A DNA stretch of 64,000 nucleotides from Streptomyces uncialis (GTDB lineage: Bacteria; Actinomycetota; Actinomycetes; Streptomycetales; Streptomycetaceae). Both the position numbers and the translations under genes were made by a program. Under the pieces are notes generated by a model. The model was not told the DNA's origin and did not search any database. It saw nothing but the letters and a program-made list of their open reading frames with translations. The stretch spans positions 310,001 to 374,000 of the forward strand of contig NZ_LFBV01000009.1 of NCBI RefSeq assembly GCF_001905345.1, read 5' to 3'. Numbering within the stretch: the first letter of the stretch is position 1; the number at the start of each line of letters is the position of its first letter. Positions 43,783-51,854 of this stretch are shown here, one piece after another.

Positions 43783-43903
43783 TGCGCCCCGCGACAAGCT
43801 CTCCGTAAGCTCCTCACGACTCCGTCACGGAGGAACACGGCAAACAACGCGGTGCAAACCGGGCAAACGCCCAGCTATACAACTCAGGCTTCACAAAGCT
43901 CGG

Positions 43904-43932
43904 TTGGCTTGGTAGCGCTTGGTGACTACAGT
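43904..43932 (+). promoter_or_regulatory. Promoter upstream of the WXG-like gene pair
   Basis: TTGGCT (43904-43909), a 17-nt spacer and TACAGT (43927-43932) form a good housekeeping-type promoter about 80 nt before GTG 44013. It would drive the two helical genes and perhaps the second mycosin and esx genes. Confidence 0.65.
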
Positions 43933-44012
43933 GACGGGGCGCGGGCCACACCCGCGCACACTCGTTCGGACGTGCGACCGGGCGAGGCCACGGGGATACG
44001 GGGGAGGACGAA

Positions 44013-44456
44013 GTGGGGCTTCCGGACAGTGTGGGCGGCGCCTCTTACATGAGCGGCGCGGATCTGCGCCGAGGGGTCGCGGCGCTCAAGACCTTCAAGA
44101 AGAGCATCGACACGGTGCTGTCCGAGTTCGAGGAATCACCGGGCAGTTCCGGCAAGGTCGGCTCCCAGCAGGTCTCCCGGGCGTCCCTCTCCAGCGCGAA
44201 CAGCTGCTTCGCCGAGGCGGACGGCCTGTTCGGCCAGTACAACCGCGTCCACCAGCGCCTGACGACCCTTTCCAGGGCACTGGGCCAGCAGATCGAGTCG
44301 ATGGGCATCGCCGTCCACGGAGCGGACGTCGGCTTCGACAATCTCGACGAGGACACCCGCCGGCAGTTCTGGGCGATCCAGACGACTCTCCGTGAGTCGC
44401 TGGCCGCGCCCGGCCGCAAGCGCACCGACGACAGGCAGTCCGAGACGGGGTGGTAG
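44013..44456 (+). CDS. Small helical ESX-locus protein
   Basis: 147-aa protein, largely alpha-helical, with LRRGVAALKTFKKSIDTVLSEFEESPGSS and a second helix pair around ANSCFAEADGLFGQYNRVHQRLTTLSRALGQQIESMGIAV. Its size and helix pattern resemble WXG100-type or EspC-like substrates, but the WxG turn is absent (GKVGSQQVS lies at the turn). The start is GTG 44013. It ends two bases before the next ATG, so the pair is co-translated and may form a heterodimer. The family was not recognised. Confidence 0.8.
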   Translation: MGLPDSVGGASYMSGADLRRGVAALKTFKKSIDTVLSEFEESPGSSGKVGSQQVSRASLSSANSCFAEADGLFGQYNRVHQRLTTLSRALGQQIESMGIAVHGADVGFDNLDEDTRRQFWAIQTTLRESLAAPGRKRTDDRQSETGW

Positions 44457-44458
44457 GC

Positions 44459-46237
44459 ATGACGGACGACAACCAGAGCACACCGGACACGGCGGACCTC
44501 GAACGGGTGGCCCAGCAGGTCGGCGCCACCGACATGGTGGTCAAGGTCTCCGATCTGCTGGAGAACACCTTCTTCTTCAACGCGCCGAGCATCAGCCCCG
44601 GCCGCACCAGCTTCGAGTCCCACCGCCTCAACGACATGATCGACCTGGTCCAGAACACGAACCCGGCCGAACTCGAAGAGGCGGGCAACGCCCTGTGGAA
44701 CGCCCGCGACGCCATCAAGAAGGCGGCCGAGGCGCTCAAGGGCCATATCGGGCAGCCCGACTGGGAGGGTGAGGCGGGCGAGGCGTTCCGGCGCTGGGGC
44801 CAGGCCCTGGTATCCGACGCCCTGCAACTGTCCGACTTCGCGGACGTGGCCGGTACCCAGATCACGGCGGCGGGCACGGGCCTCGCGTCCGTCCGCAGCT
44901 CCATGCCGCCCCGCGACGCCCGGGCCGACCCCAAGGCGGCCGAGGACTTCCCTCCGGACAAGCGGAACAGCGACAACGAGGACTACACGGCCGCACTCAA
45001 GGCGGAGAAGCACCGCCAGGAGGCGATCAACCAGATGAACCGGTTGGCGTCCTTCTATGCGGTCTCGGAACAGGTCCTGTCCACCCAGGAGGGCCCCACG
45101 TTCGCGCCTATGCCGGCGGTGGGGGTGCCGCAGCCCAGGAGAAGCAGGGTTACGGATCCACCCACCAGCGCTGAGAGCGGCCCCGCTGCGCAGACTTCGC
45201 AAATCGGCACTCAGGCGTATGTGCAGGACGGCAGCAGTCGAGCAGCTGTTGCCGCTGGCCCAGGCGTGGGTCTGGAGGGTACAACCACCCCTGTCGTGCA
45301 GCCGGGTCGTGCGGTGCCGGAGTTCGAGGCACCGACTGTAGGCACCGAGATCGCGAGTGTCGGAACGGTTCCGGCTTCTGCGCCTCCGACGCCGGTGGTC
45401 GGAGCTCCGCCAAGCGGACCCGCACCGGTCGCTGGTACGCCGCCGTTGCCTCCGGCCGTCGGGGGTCCGCCTGTGGTGGTGGCCATCCCGCGATCGGCAG
45501 GCGCTGGCACCGCCAGGTCTCTCGGCCAGGCGCAGGCGACGTCCCGACCGGGCCAAGCCCGCGCCGGCGGAACCGAGTCGAGTGGCCGGGTGCCTGCGAG
45601 CGCCTCAGGCCGGGCCCCTCTGACAGGTCAGGGTGCGTCAAGGCAGGGCATGCCTGGGGGGACGGCCTCGGGTCAGGGTGCGACAAGGCAAGGCGTGCCT
45701 GGAGGGACGGCTTCGGGTCAGGCGCCGGTCGGCCGTGCCATCTCAGGGGGCTCGCCCCGCGGCGGTCAGGCAATGCCGCGTACCGGTGGAGGGCCGATGC
45801 CTCCGGCCGGTAACAGCGGCATCGTCGGTGGCCGGCCCATGACCTCTACGCCCACCCCCGCGGGCTCTGGCGCATCGCGGAACGTCGTCGGAGGGGCCGG
45901 CCCGGCGTCGGCATCACAGCCGAGGGCCACAGCCGGGCGCGGGAGCGGCCCTGCCCGCAGCGGGGTGATCGGTGTGACCAACCAGGACGGCCGTGGCCGT
46001 CAGCCGAGCCGACCCGCAGTTCAGGGTTCCGGCGGAGTGGTCGGTGGTACCCCGACGCGCTCCACTCGAACGAGTGGTGGCCGGGGATTCACCACGGGTG
46101 GCACCGGGCTGGTCCGACGAGCCGGCGGTCGGCGGGGACTGCCGGACCGGTCGGCTCAGGAGGAGCGGGACGATTCGGCCGAACATGTCGGCGCTGACCC
46201 CGACGAGCCCTCCAGCAGCACCGCCAGCACCCGATAG
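44459..46237 (+). CDS. WXG-type helical protein with long repetitive Gly/Pro/Gln-rich arm
   Basis: 592-aa protein. The first 210 residues are helical with a WxG turn (GQPDWEGEAGEAFRRWGQAL), like WXG100/PPE-type T7SS proteins. The remaining 380 residues are low complexity (Gly, Pro, Ala, Ser, Gln, Arg), including 15-aa tandem repeats GQGASRQGMPGGTAS and GQGATRQGVPGGTAS encoded by a 45-bp DNA repeat. No signal peptide is seen. Base composition is lower in GC than in neighbouring genes. It is probably a secreted T7SS substrate or surface protein; the partner may be the 147-aa product upstream. ATG 44459 is preferred over GTG 44450, which overlaps the upstream gene. Confidence 0.78.
   Translation: MTDDNQSTPDTADLERVAQQVGATDMVVKVSDLLENTFFFNAPSISPGRTSFESHRLNDMIDLVQNTNPAELEEAGNALWNARDAIKKAAEALKGHIGQPDWEGEAGEAFRRWGQALVSDALQLSDFADVAGTQITAAGTGLASVRSSMPPRDARADPKAAEDFPPDKRNSDNEDYTAALKAEKHRQEAINQMNRLASFYAVSEQVLSTQEGPTFAPMPAVGVPQPRRSRVTDPPTSAESGPAAQTSQIGTQAYVQDGSSRAAVAAGPGVGLEGTTTPVVQPGRAVPEFEAPTVGTEIASVGTVPASAPPTPVVGAPPSGPAPVAGTPPLPPAVGGPPVVVAIPRSAGAGTARSLGQAQATSRPGQARAGGTESSGRVPASASGRAPLTGQGASRQGMPGGTASGQGATRQGVPGGTASGQAPVGRAISGGSPRGGQAMPRTGGGPMPPAGNSGIVGGRPMTSTPTPAGSGASRNVVGGAGPASASQPRATAGRGSGPARSGVIGVTNQDGRGRQPSRPAVQGSGGVVGGTPTRSTRTSGGRGFTTGGTGLVRRAGGRRGLPDRSAQEERDDSAEHVGADPDEPSSSTASTR
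45627..45716 (+). repeat. 45-bp coding tandem repeat, two copies plus remnant
   Basis: Two units starting GTCAGGGTGCG at 45627 and 45672 encode 15-aa repeats in the arm of the WXG-type protein; a third, diverged unit follows at 45717. Confidence 0.8.
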
Positions 46238-46274
46238 CAGCGATCGATCGAGCCAGGCAAGGACTGAGACGAGC

Positions 46275-47615
46275 ATGAGGCCAGGGATCAGGCGGCGCGG
46301 CAGGACAGGTGCGTCTCTCTCGCGCCGCTCCCGGAGAGCATTCGCCTCGGTGGCTGTGCTGTGCGCGGCAGCGAGTGCGACCGGTGTGGCGCTGGCCCCT
46401 GCCGCGGTCGCCAACGATGTACAGAGCCAGCAGTGGTACATGAACGCCATGCAGGCCGAAAAGATGTGGCAGTCCAGCACGGGCAAGGGCATCAAGGTCG
46501 CTGTGGTCGACACGGGGGTGAATCCCAATACCCCGTCACTCAGAGGCAAGGTGCTCACCGGAGAAGTTCCGCGTGCAGCCTCATACGGGGCCGTCAAGGA
46601 CTACGACGGCCACGGCACCACCATGGCGGAGCTCATCGCCGGCAGCGGCGCAGGCGACGGACTCCGAGGGCTGGCTCCGGACAGTCGCATCATCCCTGTG
46701 CGAGTCGCGCTTGAACAACTGACGGACAAGGCCGAGACAAAGAAGACGGCTTCGGTTCCTGAGGGAATTGAGGCAGCTGCCGACTCGGATGCGCGGATCA
46801 TCAGCCTCTCTCTGGGTGGCGAGTTCACCGACCCTGAACTTGAGGACTCCATCAAGTACGCGGCCTCCAAAGGAAAGCTGATCTTCGCGGCCGCAGGTAA
46901 CGATGGTCCTGACACGGAGTTCAGGGCGTACCCGGCGGCGTATCTCGAAGCGATCGGGGTCGGTGCCGCCGACAAGACCGGGACCGTTGGCAAGTTCTCA
47001 CAGAAGGGCGACTTCATCGACCTCGCCTCACCTGGTGTGAACGTGCCCGCCTGGTGTGACGAGACCTTCACCCGCTACTGCCCTTCCAGGGGCACCAGCC
47101 AGGCCACCGCCATCGCCTCCGCCTCGGCCGCTCTCATCTGGTCGGCGCATCCCGACTGGACCGCCAACCAGGTGCTGCGGACGCTGATCGACACGGCTGG
47201 ACGTCAGTGGCCGAAGGACGCTCCGAGCGACTACCTCGGCTACGGCTTGATCCGGCCCCGGCTGGTCCTTGAGGACAAGAACATCGACCCGGGCCCCGCC
47301 GACGTCAACCCGCTCACCAACGAGAAGACTCCCGTCGCCGGAACGAAGGAGCCCTCGGAGGGCACCTCGTCGGCGCCCGAAGACAAGCCGTCGGCCCCCG
47401 GCGACAAGCCGTCCGCCGACAACGGCGGTTCGACGGAACAGCCGGCCAAGGGCTCCGAGGACTCCAAGGACGACGAAGCGACCGCGACCGGGGCAAGCGC
47501 GGACGGTTCCTCCGGCGACAGCGGCAACCTCGGTCTGATCCTCGGCTCGGCCGCCGCCGTCGCGGTCGTCGGCGCAGGCGCGTTCGTCCTCGTGCGCAAG
47601 CGGCGCAACGCCTGA
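46275..47615 (+). CDS. mycP: Type VII secretion-associated serine protease (mycosin 2)
   Basis: Second S8 protease in the locus, 446 aa. It has a basic N-terminus and signal peptide (FASVAVLCAAASATGVALAPAAVA) and an intact triad: Asp79 (VVDTGVN), His113 (GHGTTMAELIAG), Ser275 (GTSQATAIASA). A Glu/Ser/Asp/Pro-rich linker follows, then a final helix LGLILGSAAAVAVVGAGAFVLV before KRRNA. It differs clearly from mycosin 1 in active-site surroundings and in the long acidic linker. ATG 46275 is chosen as start. It sits directly before esxB, which suggests it serves substrate processing or a second function of the same machine. Confidence 0.9.
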   Translation: MRPGIRRRGRTGASLSRRSRRAFASVAVLCAAASATGVALAPAAVANDVQSQQWYMNAMQAEKMWQSSTGKGIKVAVVDTGVNPNTPSLRGKVLTGEVPRAASYGAVKDYDGHGTTMAELIAGSGAGDGLRGLAPDSRIIPVRVALEQLTDKAETKKTASVPEGIEAAADSDARIISLSLGGEFTDPELEDSIKYAASKGKLIFAAAGNDGPDTEFRAYPAAYLEAIGVGAADKTGTVGKFSQKGDFIDLASPGVNVPAWCDETFTRYCPSRGTSQATAIASASAALIWSAHPDWTANQVLRTLIDTAGRQWPKDAPSDYLGYGLIRPRLVLEDKNIDPGPADVNPLTNEKTPVAGTKEPSEGTSSAPEDKPSAPGDKPSADNGGSTEQPAKGSEDSKDDEATATGASADGSSGDSGNLGLILGSAAAVAVVGAGAFVLVRKRRNA

Positions 47616-47696
47616 TCCACCCACGGCGGAGCCGCCCCTAGCGGTGCGGATCCGCCGACCCCGTCCCCAACCCCATCACAGAAGGGAACCGCAGCC

Positions 47697-48041
47697 ATGT
47701 CTCAGGGCCAGCGGCTGTCAGATTCAGAACTGATCAAGCTCGAACAGGACATCGCCACCCGGTTCGAGAACATCAAGGGCCAGCTGCATCGCCTTCAGGG
47801 CACGATCGACAGCCTCGAAGGCCAGTGGAAGGGCATCGGCGCCGGTGCCTTCAACAGCAAGCAGCACGAGATCAACACCTCGATGGTGCGCATCGGCAAC
47901 ATCCTTGTGAAGTTCCTCGAAGCGATGAGCGCGAGCCGCAAGATCAAGGACGGCAGCGAGGACGAGGTCCGCGCGGCGGTGCAGAGCATCAACGTCAACC
48001 AGGGGACCGGCGGGCCCCAGTCGAGCTTCAACGGCTACTAG
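47697..48041 (+). CDS. esxB: WXG100-family protein EsxB
   Basis: Small secreted helical-hairpin substrate of the T7SS, 114 aa. The helix LIKLEQDIATRFENIKGQLHRLQGTIDSLEGQ leads to the turn WKGIGAGAFN (WxG), then a second helix. The C-terminus SINVNQGTGGPQSSFNGY is an extended tail where the secretion signal of the partner pair would lie. AAGGGAACC precedes the ATG. In S. coelicolor EsxA and EsxB form a heterodimer secreted by this machine and are needed for normal sporulation. I assign EsxB by order relative to bldB. Confidence 0.88.
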   Translation: MSQGQRLSDSELIKLEQDIATRFENIKGQLHRLQGTIDSLEGQWKGIGAGAFNSKQHEINTSMVRIGNILVKFLEAMSASRKIKDGSEDEVRAAVQSINVNQGTGGPQSSFNGY

Positions 48042-48131
48042 CGGGCCCCGCCGCAGCCGTAGGAGCGATTCCGTACGGCCGACGGCACAGCGTGTACCGA
48101 TCCGAGCATTCTCCGAGAGGAAGACATACCG

Positions 48132-48434
48132 ATGTCCACGGGTAACTACGACGAACTCGTCGTCAGGTACGGCGGCCTCGACGCGACCGCCACCGAGCTG
48201 GCGAACCAGGCCAAGAAGCTGGAGGAGGACCTGGCCAGCATCAAGCGCGCGGTGGCGACCGTCGCCGCGGGCTGGGAGGGCGAGGCCCACACGATGTACA
48301 CCCAGGAACAGGCGAAGTGGGACAAGGAAGCCCAGGACATCCACCAGGCCCTGGTCGGCATCGGCCAGGTCGTCGGCCGGGCCGGTGGTGACTACATGGG
48401 TGGCGACAAGAAGGCCGCCAGCTACTTCCTGTAG
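48132..48434 (+). CDS. esxA: WXG100-family protein EsxA
   Basis: Partner of EsxB, 100 aa. The pattern is a helix ATATELANQAKKLEEDLASIKRAV, the turn GWEGEAHTMY, a second helix, and the C-terminal GQVVGRAGGDYMGGDKKAASYF. The YxxxD-type secretion motif (Tyr followed by Asp four residues on) is visible there as YMGGD. GAGAGGAAG lies upstream of the ATG. It is convergent with bldB and shares a strong terminator. Confidence 0.9.
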   Translation: MSTGNYDELVVRYGGLDATATELANQAKKLEEDLASIKRAVATVAAGWEGEAHTMYTQEQAKWDKEAQDIHQALVGIGQVVGRAGGDYMGGDKKAASYFL

Positions 48435-48456
48435 GACGGCGGCGCCAGGGGAGAAC

Positions 48457-48497
48457 GCGCCGGGGTGGGCACGCACGGGAGGTGCCCACCCCGGCGC
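48457..48497. terminator. Bidirectional terminator between esxA and bldB
   Basis: GCGCCGGGGTGGGCAC (48457-48472) pairs perfectly with GTGCCCACCCCGGCGC (48482-48497), a 16-bp stem and 9-nt loop. GAGA (48451-48454) and TCTC (48498-48501) can extend it past a two-base bulge. It serves the convergent esxA and bldB genes. Confidence 0.88.
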
Positions 48498-48504
48498 TCT
48501 CGCG

Positions 48505-48843
48505 TTACTGGGCCGGGCTCGCCCCGGCCTCCGCGGACAGTCCTCCGTTGCGGGCGGTGGGCGTCAGGTCGAACTCGCCGTCCCTGGCGCCGAGGACGAA
48601 CGCCCGCCATTCGCCCTCCGTGTACCGCAGCACGGTCTCCGTGTCGAGCGAGGAACGCATCGCCACGGCTCCGCCCGGGAGATACGCGATCTCCACGCGC
48701 TCCTCGTGCTCCTCGGTGCCCGGAGCGCTCACCCACTCGACCCCGGAGATGTCGAGCCCGTACAGCTCGTCCTTCTCCCGCTCCTTACGGGCCTGGACAT
48801 CCTCCGCGGACTCCACACCCCCGGAACCCTGAACCTCGGTCAT
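48505..48843 (-). CDS. bldB: Developmental regulator BldB (DUF397-type)
   Basis: Small 112-aa protein needed for aerial growth and antibiotic production in S. coelicolor. The core VEWVSAPG, then VEIAYLPGGAVAMRSSLD, TVLRYTEGEWRAFVLGARDGEFDL matches BldB and the related DUF397 proteins (the latter usually act with a helix-turn-helix partner; BldB does not have one beside it here). Its place next to esxA agrees with the known chromosomal position of bldB. ATG 48843 has GGGAAGGGGTCGGGAG directly upstream. The N-terminal 30 residues are hydrophilic and variable. Confidence 0.85.
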   Translation of the reverse strand: MTEVQGSGGVESAEDVQARKEREKDELYGLDISGVEWVSAPGTEEHEERVEIAYLPGGAVAMRSSLDTETVLRYTEGEWRAFVLGARDGEFDLTPTARNGGLSAEAGASPAQ

Positions 48844-48926
48844 CTCCCGACCCCTTCCCGCATTTTCTCCGACGGCTCGCCAACAAGCCGTGGCCTACTT
48901 TACTTCGCATGCCCGACCGAAGCGCT

Positions 48927-49565
48927 CTAAAGCTTCGACGGGAGTTCACATTTTGCCTTCTTGTGGGCGTACTCGGCCGCGCTTCGGGCAATATCGATCA
49001 ATGCCTGCCTGGTGTCGCCGTCGTCGGAGTCGTTGTCCCGGTCCAATGCGACGACCGTGCTGATGTTGTACTGCCCCCCGATGATCTTTCCATCAGGTAT
49101 GCACGGGGCAAAGATCCCTGCGGTCCGAATAGAGGCAACGCCTTTGTCTCCGGCCTTGAATTCCCTAAGGGGATAATCTTCCGGACGGAACGGATTCACG
49201 TAGTTTTCGATCCACAGCTGCGAGCTTTCCGCGAGAGCTATCCGAGTGTCTGACGTGAACAGGCGAGAAAAGTTTCCATCTTCCCCGTCGACTCGGCAAA
49301 TGAATCTCTGGGATCGACGATCGGACATTTCGCCCAGCAGTATCTCCCGATTTTTGAACGAGTACTCCGATGATTCCGGGAGCGCAGTTCTCAGGGCTGG
49401 AACAAGGTTCTCTGATTCACCAAGGACGGCACACACGTCGGCTGCGTGGATTTCCGCTCGGGATGAGAATGGGGGAATGTCGAAGAAGTATGCCGTGGCC
49501 CCGGCGATGACCATGCTGCTGGTGATGGCCACATAGGTGCGTAATCTCTTTCGCTTTGCGGGCAT
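48927..49565 (-). CDS. Low-GC membrane-anchored protein of unknown function, TTA codon 8
   Basis: 212-aa protein with a basic N-terminus and one helix (TYVAITSSMVIAGATAYFF), so it is probably anchored with the rest outside. Three Cys occur in the outer part (ADVCAVLG, FICRVDG, FAPCIPD), plus one near the end (AKCELP). Codon usage is unlike the neighbours: many A/T third positions, AGA arginine, and a TTA leucine at codon 8 (49542-49544), which needs the bldA tRNA. It is the last of three genes read toward bldB, six bases after the 760-aa gene. Position makes it a possible immunity protein, but I recognise no family. Confidence 0.78.
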   Translation of the reverse strand: MPAKRKRLRTYVAITSSMVIAGATAYFFDIPPFSSRAEIHAADVCAVLGESENLVPALRTALPESSEYSFKNREILLGEMSDRRSQRFICRVDGEDGNFSRLFTSDTRIALAESSQLWIENYVNPFRPEDYPLREFKAGDKGVASIRTAGIFAPCIPDGKIIGGQYNISTVVALDRDNDSDDGDTRQALIDIARSAAEYAHKKAKCELPSKL

Positions 49566-49571
49566 GATGCA

Positions 49572-51854
49572 TCAGTCCTTTTCGAGAGCCTTCGGTACGC
49601 CTTGGCCGTTCACGTAGAGCCCCACGTTGGAGTGAGCAGCGGTAAATCCGTTCTGCGCACTTCTTGCGACGATTGACTCGATGTGCTGAGACGGATTTCC
49701 GGATTGTTCTCCGGCCTTCACCACTGCCTGCTCCAAGAGTCTGTACGTGGACTCCTGGGTGCCGCTGAGCTGTTCACCATTGCGGTAGATCACCTCGTTC
49801 GCACTGTCTTTCATGGACCCTTCGGTCAAGGACCCGAGGATCTCGTTCGCAGTGGTTCCGGCGAATCCGCCAGCGACGATTCCTCCGGGTCCGATGAACG
49901 CCGCGCTCCCCAGCCCGATCCCGATGCCGACCGCGCTTCCGACCCAGACCTTGCCCTGATTCAGCGCATTGTTGTACTCGCGGTCCTTGGATCCCCCTTC
50001 GGCTTCCCCTTCGTATGCGCGACCCGCACTGATCGTGCCCTGGATCTCTCCGGCGACCTGAGCGATACTTCCGACTCCCTCCTTCAGGTTCTCCACTTCC
50101 TTGAACTGGGGGTCGGAGATGTACGCGTCGGGATTCCTGAAGTGGTACTCCATCAGGGACGTCGTATAGCTGTGCTGGCCAACAGTGACCGCGGCATATC
50201 CGTCAGGGGTTCGGCCCAGGGTGTAGAGGAACCGGGTGAGGTCCTGCGCCCCGGGCTCGGCCATGGACCCCGCGACAGGCATGAGACGGGCCTCGCCGTC
50301 CGCTTGTGGATTCAGGCCCCGGCTGATGTCCGGCATGTACTCCGCCGAGATCTGCCCCAGGCTGTCCGCCATGTACTTGTGGTCCAGCAAGCGCTCAGGC
50401 TTCTCCGAGACCGAGTGGACGATCTGTTCCATGAGCGTGGCCTGTTCGTAGCTGTGCGCCGGGGTGTCCGCCGTGGGCATCTCGCCCGCCGGGTGGCCCG
50501 TCACCGCGGACTCCAGGGCCTGGGCCAGGATGTTGCGGCCCGCGATGCTGCTCTCGCCCTTGCTGTCGGTGTCCGGCGGCCAGTCGCGTTCTTCGAAGAG
50601 GTACTCGAAGTTCGTCATGCCGCCCTTGGCGTGGTCCGACTCGTCCCTCGCCAGGAAGGGGTCCCCGAAGAACGTGGTCGACGCGTCGGGGCTGTTCGCG
50701 AGTGCCTTGAGGAAGCCGGTGAAGGGATCGGCGCCCGTGTCCGTACCGGTGTGGTTGAGCTGCGGGTCCGCGGCCGAGCGGTGCCAGGCGATCGGGCTCC
50801 GGGTGCCGTTCTCGCTGTACTCCTTCTCCGCCTTGACCAGTGCGCGGCCGTATCGCGTCAGGAACCGGTCGTTGTAGTCGCCCCAGCGCATCAGGCTGCT
50901 CATGACCTGGAATCCGAGATGGCTGCCGTGCGGGCCGACCGATTTCCCGCCCAGCGCGGTCATCTCGCGCTTCCAGTCGTTCATCGCATGCGAATCGCTC
51001 TGTGTCGCGTGCGCCAGGGTCAGACCCAGGTGCTTCTGAAGGTCGTCGAAACGATCGCGGCGTTCCTGGGTCAGCTGGTAACCCGCCAGCCCGGGGTCAT
51101 TGATGCCGGACCAGAACTCCAGGGTGCCCTTGGCGCCCAGTTCACCCGCGAACCGCGCGGAGAACAGCGGGTCGTCCGCGTACCGCTTCAGTCCCGCGAC
51201 GAGCCGGTCGAACTCCGCGACGCTCAGGTCCTGCGGCTTCTGCCGGGCCAGCCCGGCCAGTGCCTCGGCTTCCCGTACCGCCTTCACCGCGGCGTCGCGG
51301 TCGTTGTAGGCGCCCTCCGAGAAACCGAGTTCGCTCTGGTCGACCAGCGCACGCAGCACCTTGCTCGCGCCGGCGTCGATCTCCGTGGCCGCCACGAGGA
51401 TCTTCTGCACCTCGTCGCGCAGCGCGACGAGATCCGCCTCGTCGTGGTCCGGCACCGAGCCGCCCTTCCCCGCCCGGTCGGGGTGGACGCGCATGGTGAC
51501 GGTGAATCCGCCGTCGCCCGTCGCGGTGACCGTGAGATTCTTCGCCGCACCCCGCCCGATGGCCTCCTCCAGGTTGCGCCGCTGGAGCAGGAGATCCGCG
51601 CGGGTGTCACGGAGGATGTTGCGGATCGAGGTGGCCTGGGTGCGGGCGTCGTCGAACTCGCCGGCGGTCTTCGCGATGAAGGTCTTCGATACGGCGGCGT
51701 TCACACCGGCCCAGACCGCTTTGTCCGCCTGCCCCTTGAGTCCGTCCCGCGCGGCCTTCGCCAGGGTCTCCAGATTTCCTATCAGGGTGGACCAGTCGGA
51801 GACCGCGGTGCCGAGTGGTCCGAGATCCGCGTGCTGTAAGGCTGCGAAATCCAT
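49572..51854 (-). CDS. Putative T7SS effector with WXG-like head and glycine-rich hydrophobic tail (DUF6571-like)
   Basis: 760-aa protein. The N-terminal 100 residues are helical with a WxG-like turn (KAVWAGVNA) and resemble T7SS substrate heads. A long middle domain follows (KGTLEFWSGINDPG, GFQVMSSLMRWGDYNDRFLTRYG, NFEYLFEERDWP). Near residues 655-700 lies a glycine-rich hydrophobic pair VWVGSAVGIGIGLGSAAFIG and GGIVAGGFAGTTANEIL, as in membrane-inserting proteins. From memory this resembles a Streptomyces family annotated DUF6571. GC falls clearly in the last third. Leu6 is a TTA codon (51837-51839). It starts at ATG 51854, overlapping the upstream gene by one base; an open frame to 52172 is a shadow of that gene. 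Confidence 0.8.
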   Translation of the reverse strand: MDFAALQHADLGPLGTAVSDWSTLIGNLETLAKAARDGLKGQADKAVWAGVNAAVSKTFIAKTAGEFDDARTQATSIRNILRDTRADLLLQRRNLEEAIGRGAAKNLTVTATGDGGFTVTMRVHPDRAGKGGSVPDHDEADLVALRDEVQKILVAATEIDAGASKVLRALVDQSELGFSEGAYNDRDAAVKAVREAEALAGLARQKPQDLSVAEFDRLVAGLKRYADDPLFSARFAGELGAKGTLEFWSGINDPGLAGYQLTQERRDRFDDLQKHLGLTLAHATQSDSHAMNDWKREMTALGGKSVGPHGSHLGFQVMSSLMRWGDYNDRFLTRYGRALVKAEKEYSENGTRSPIAWHRSAADPQLNHTGTDTGADPFTGFLKALANSPDASTTFFGDPFLARDESDHAKGGMTNFEYLFEERDWPPDTDSKGESSIAGRNILAQALESAVTGHPAGEMPTADTPAHSYEQATLMEQIVHSVSEKPERLLDHKYMADSLGQISAEYMPDISRGLNPQADGEARLMPVAGSMAEPGAQDLTRFLYTLGRTPDGYAAVTVGQHSYTTSLMEYHFRNPDAYISDPQFKEVENLKEGVGSIAQVAGEIQGTISAGRAYEGEAEGGSKDREYNNALNQGKVWVGSAVGIGIGLGSAAFIGPGGIVAGGFAGTTANEILGSLTEGSMKDSANEVIYRNGEQLSGTQESTYRLLEQAVVKAGEQSGNPSQHIESIVARSAQNGFTAAHSNVGLYVNGQGVPKALEKD

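Noticed and set aside
48844..48926. Clear promoter for bldB in the gap upstream
   Set aside because: A TAAAGT hexamer is present on the minus strand, but no -35 at a fitting distance could be found.
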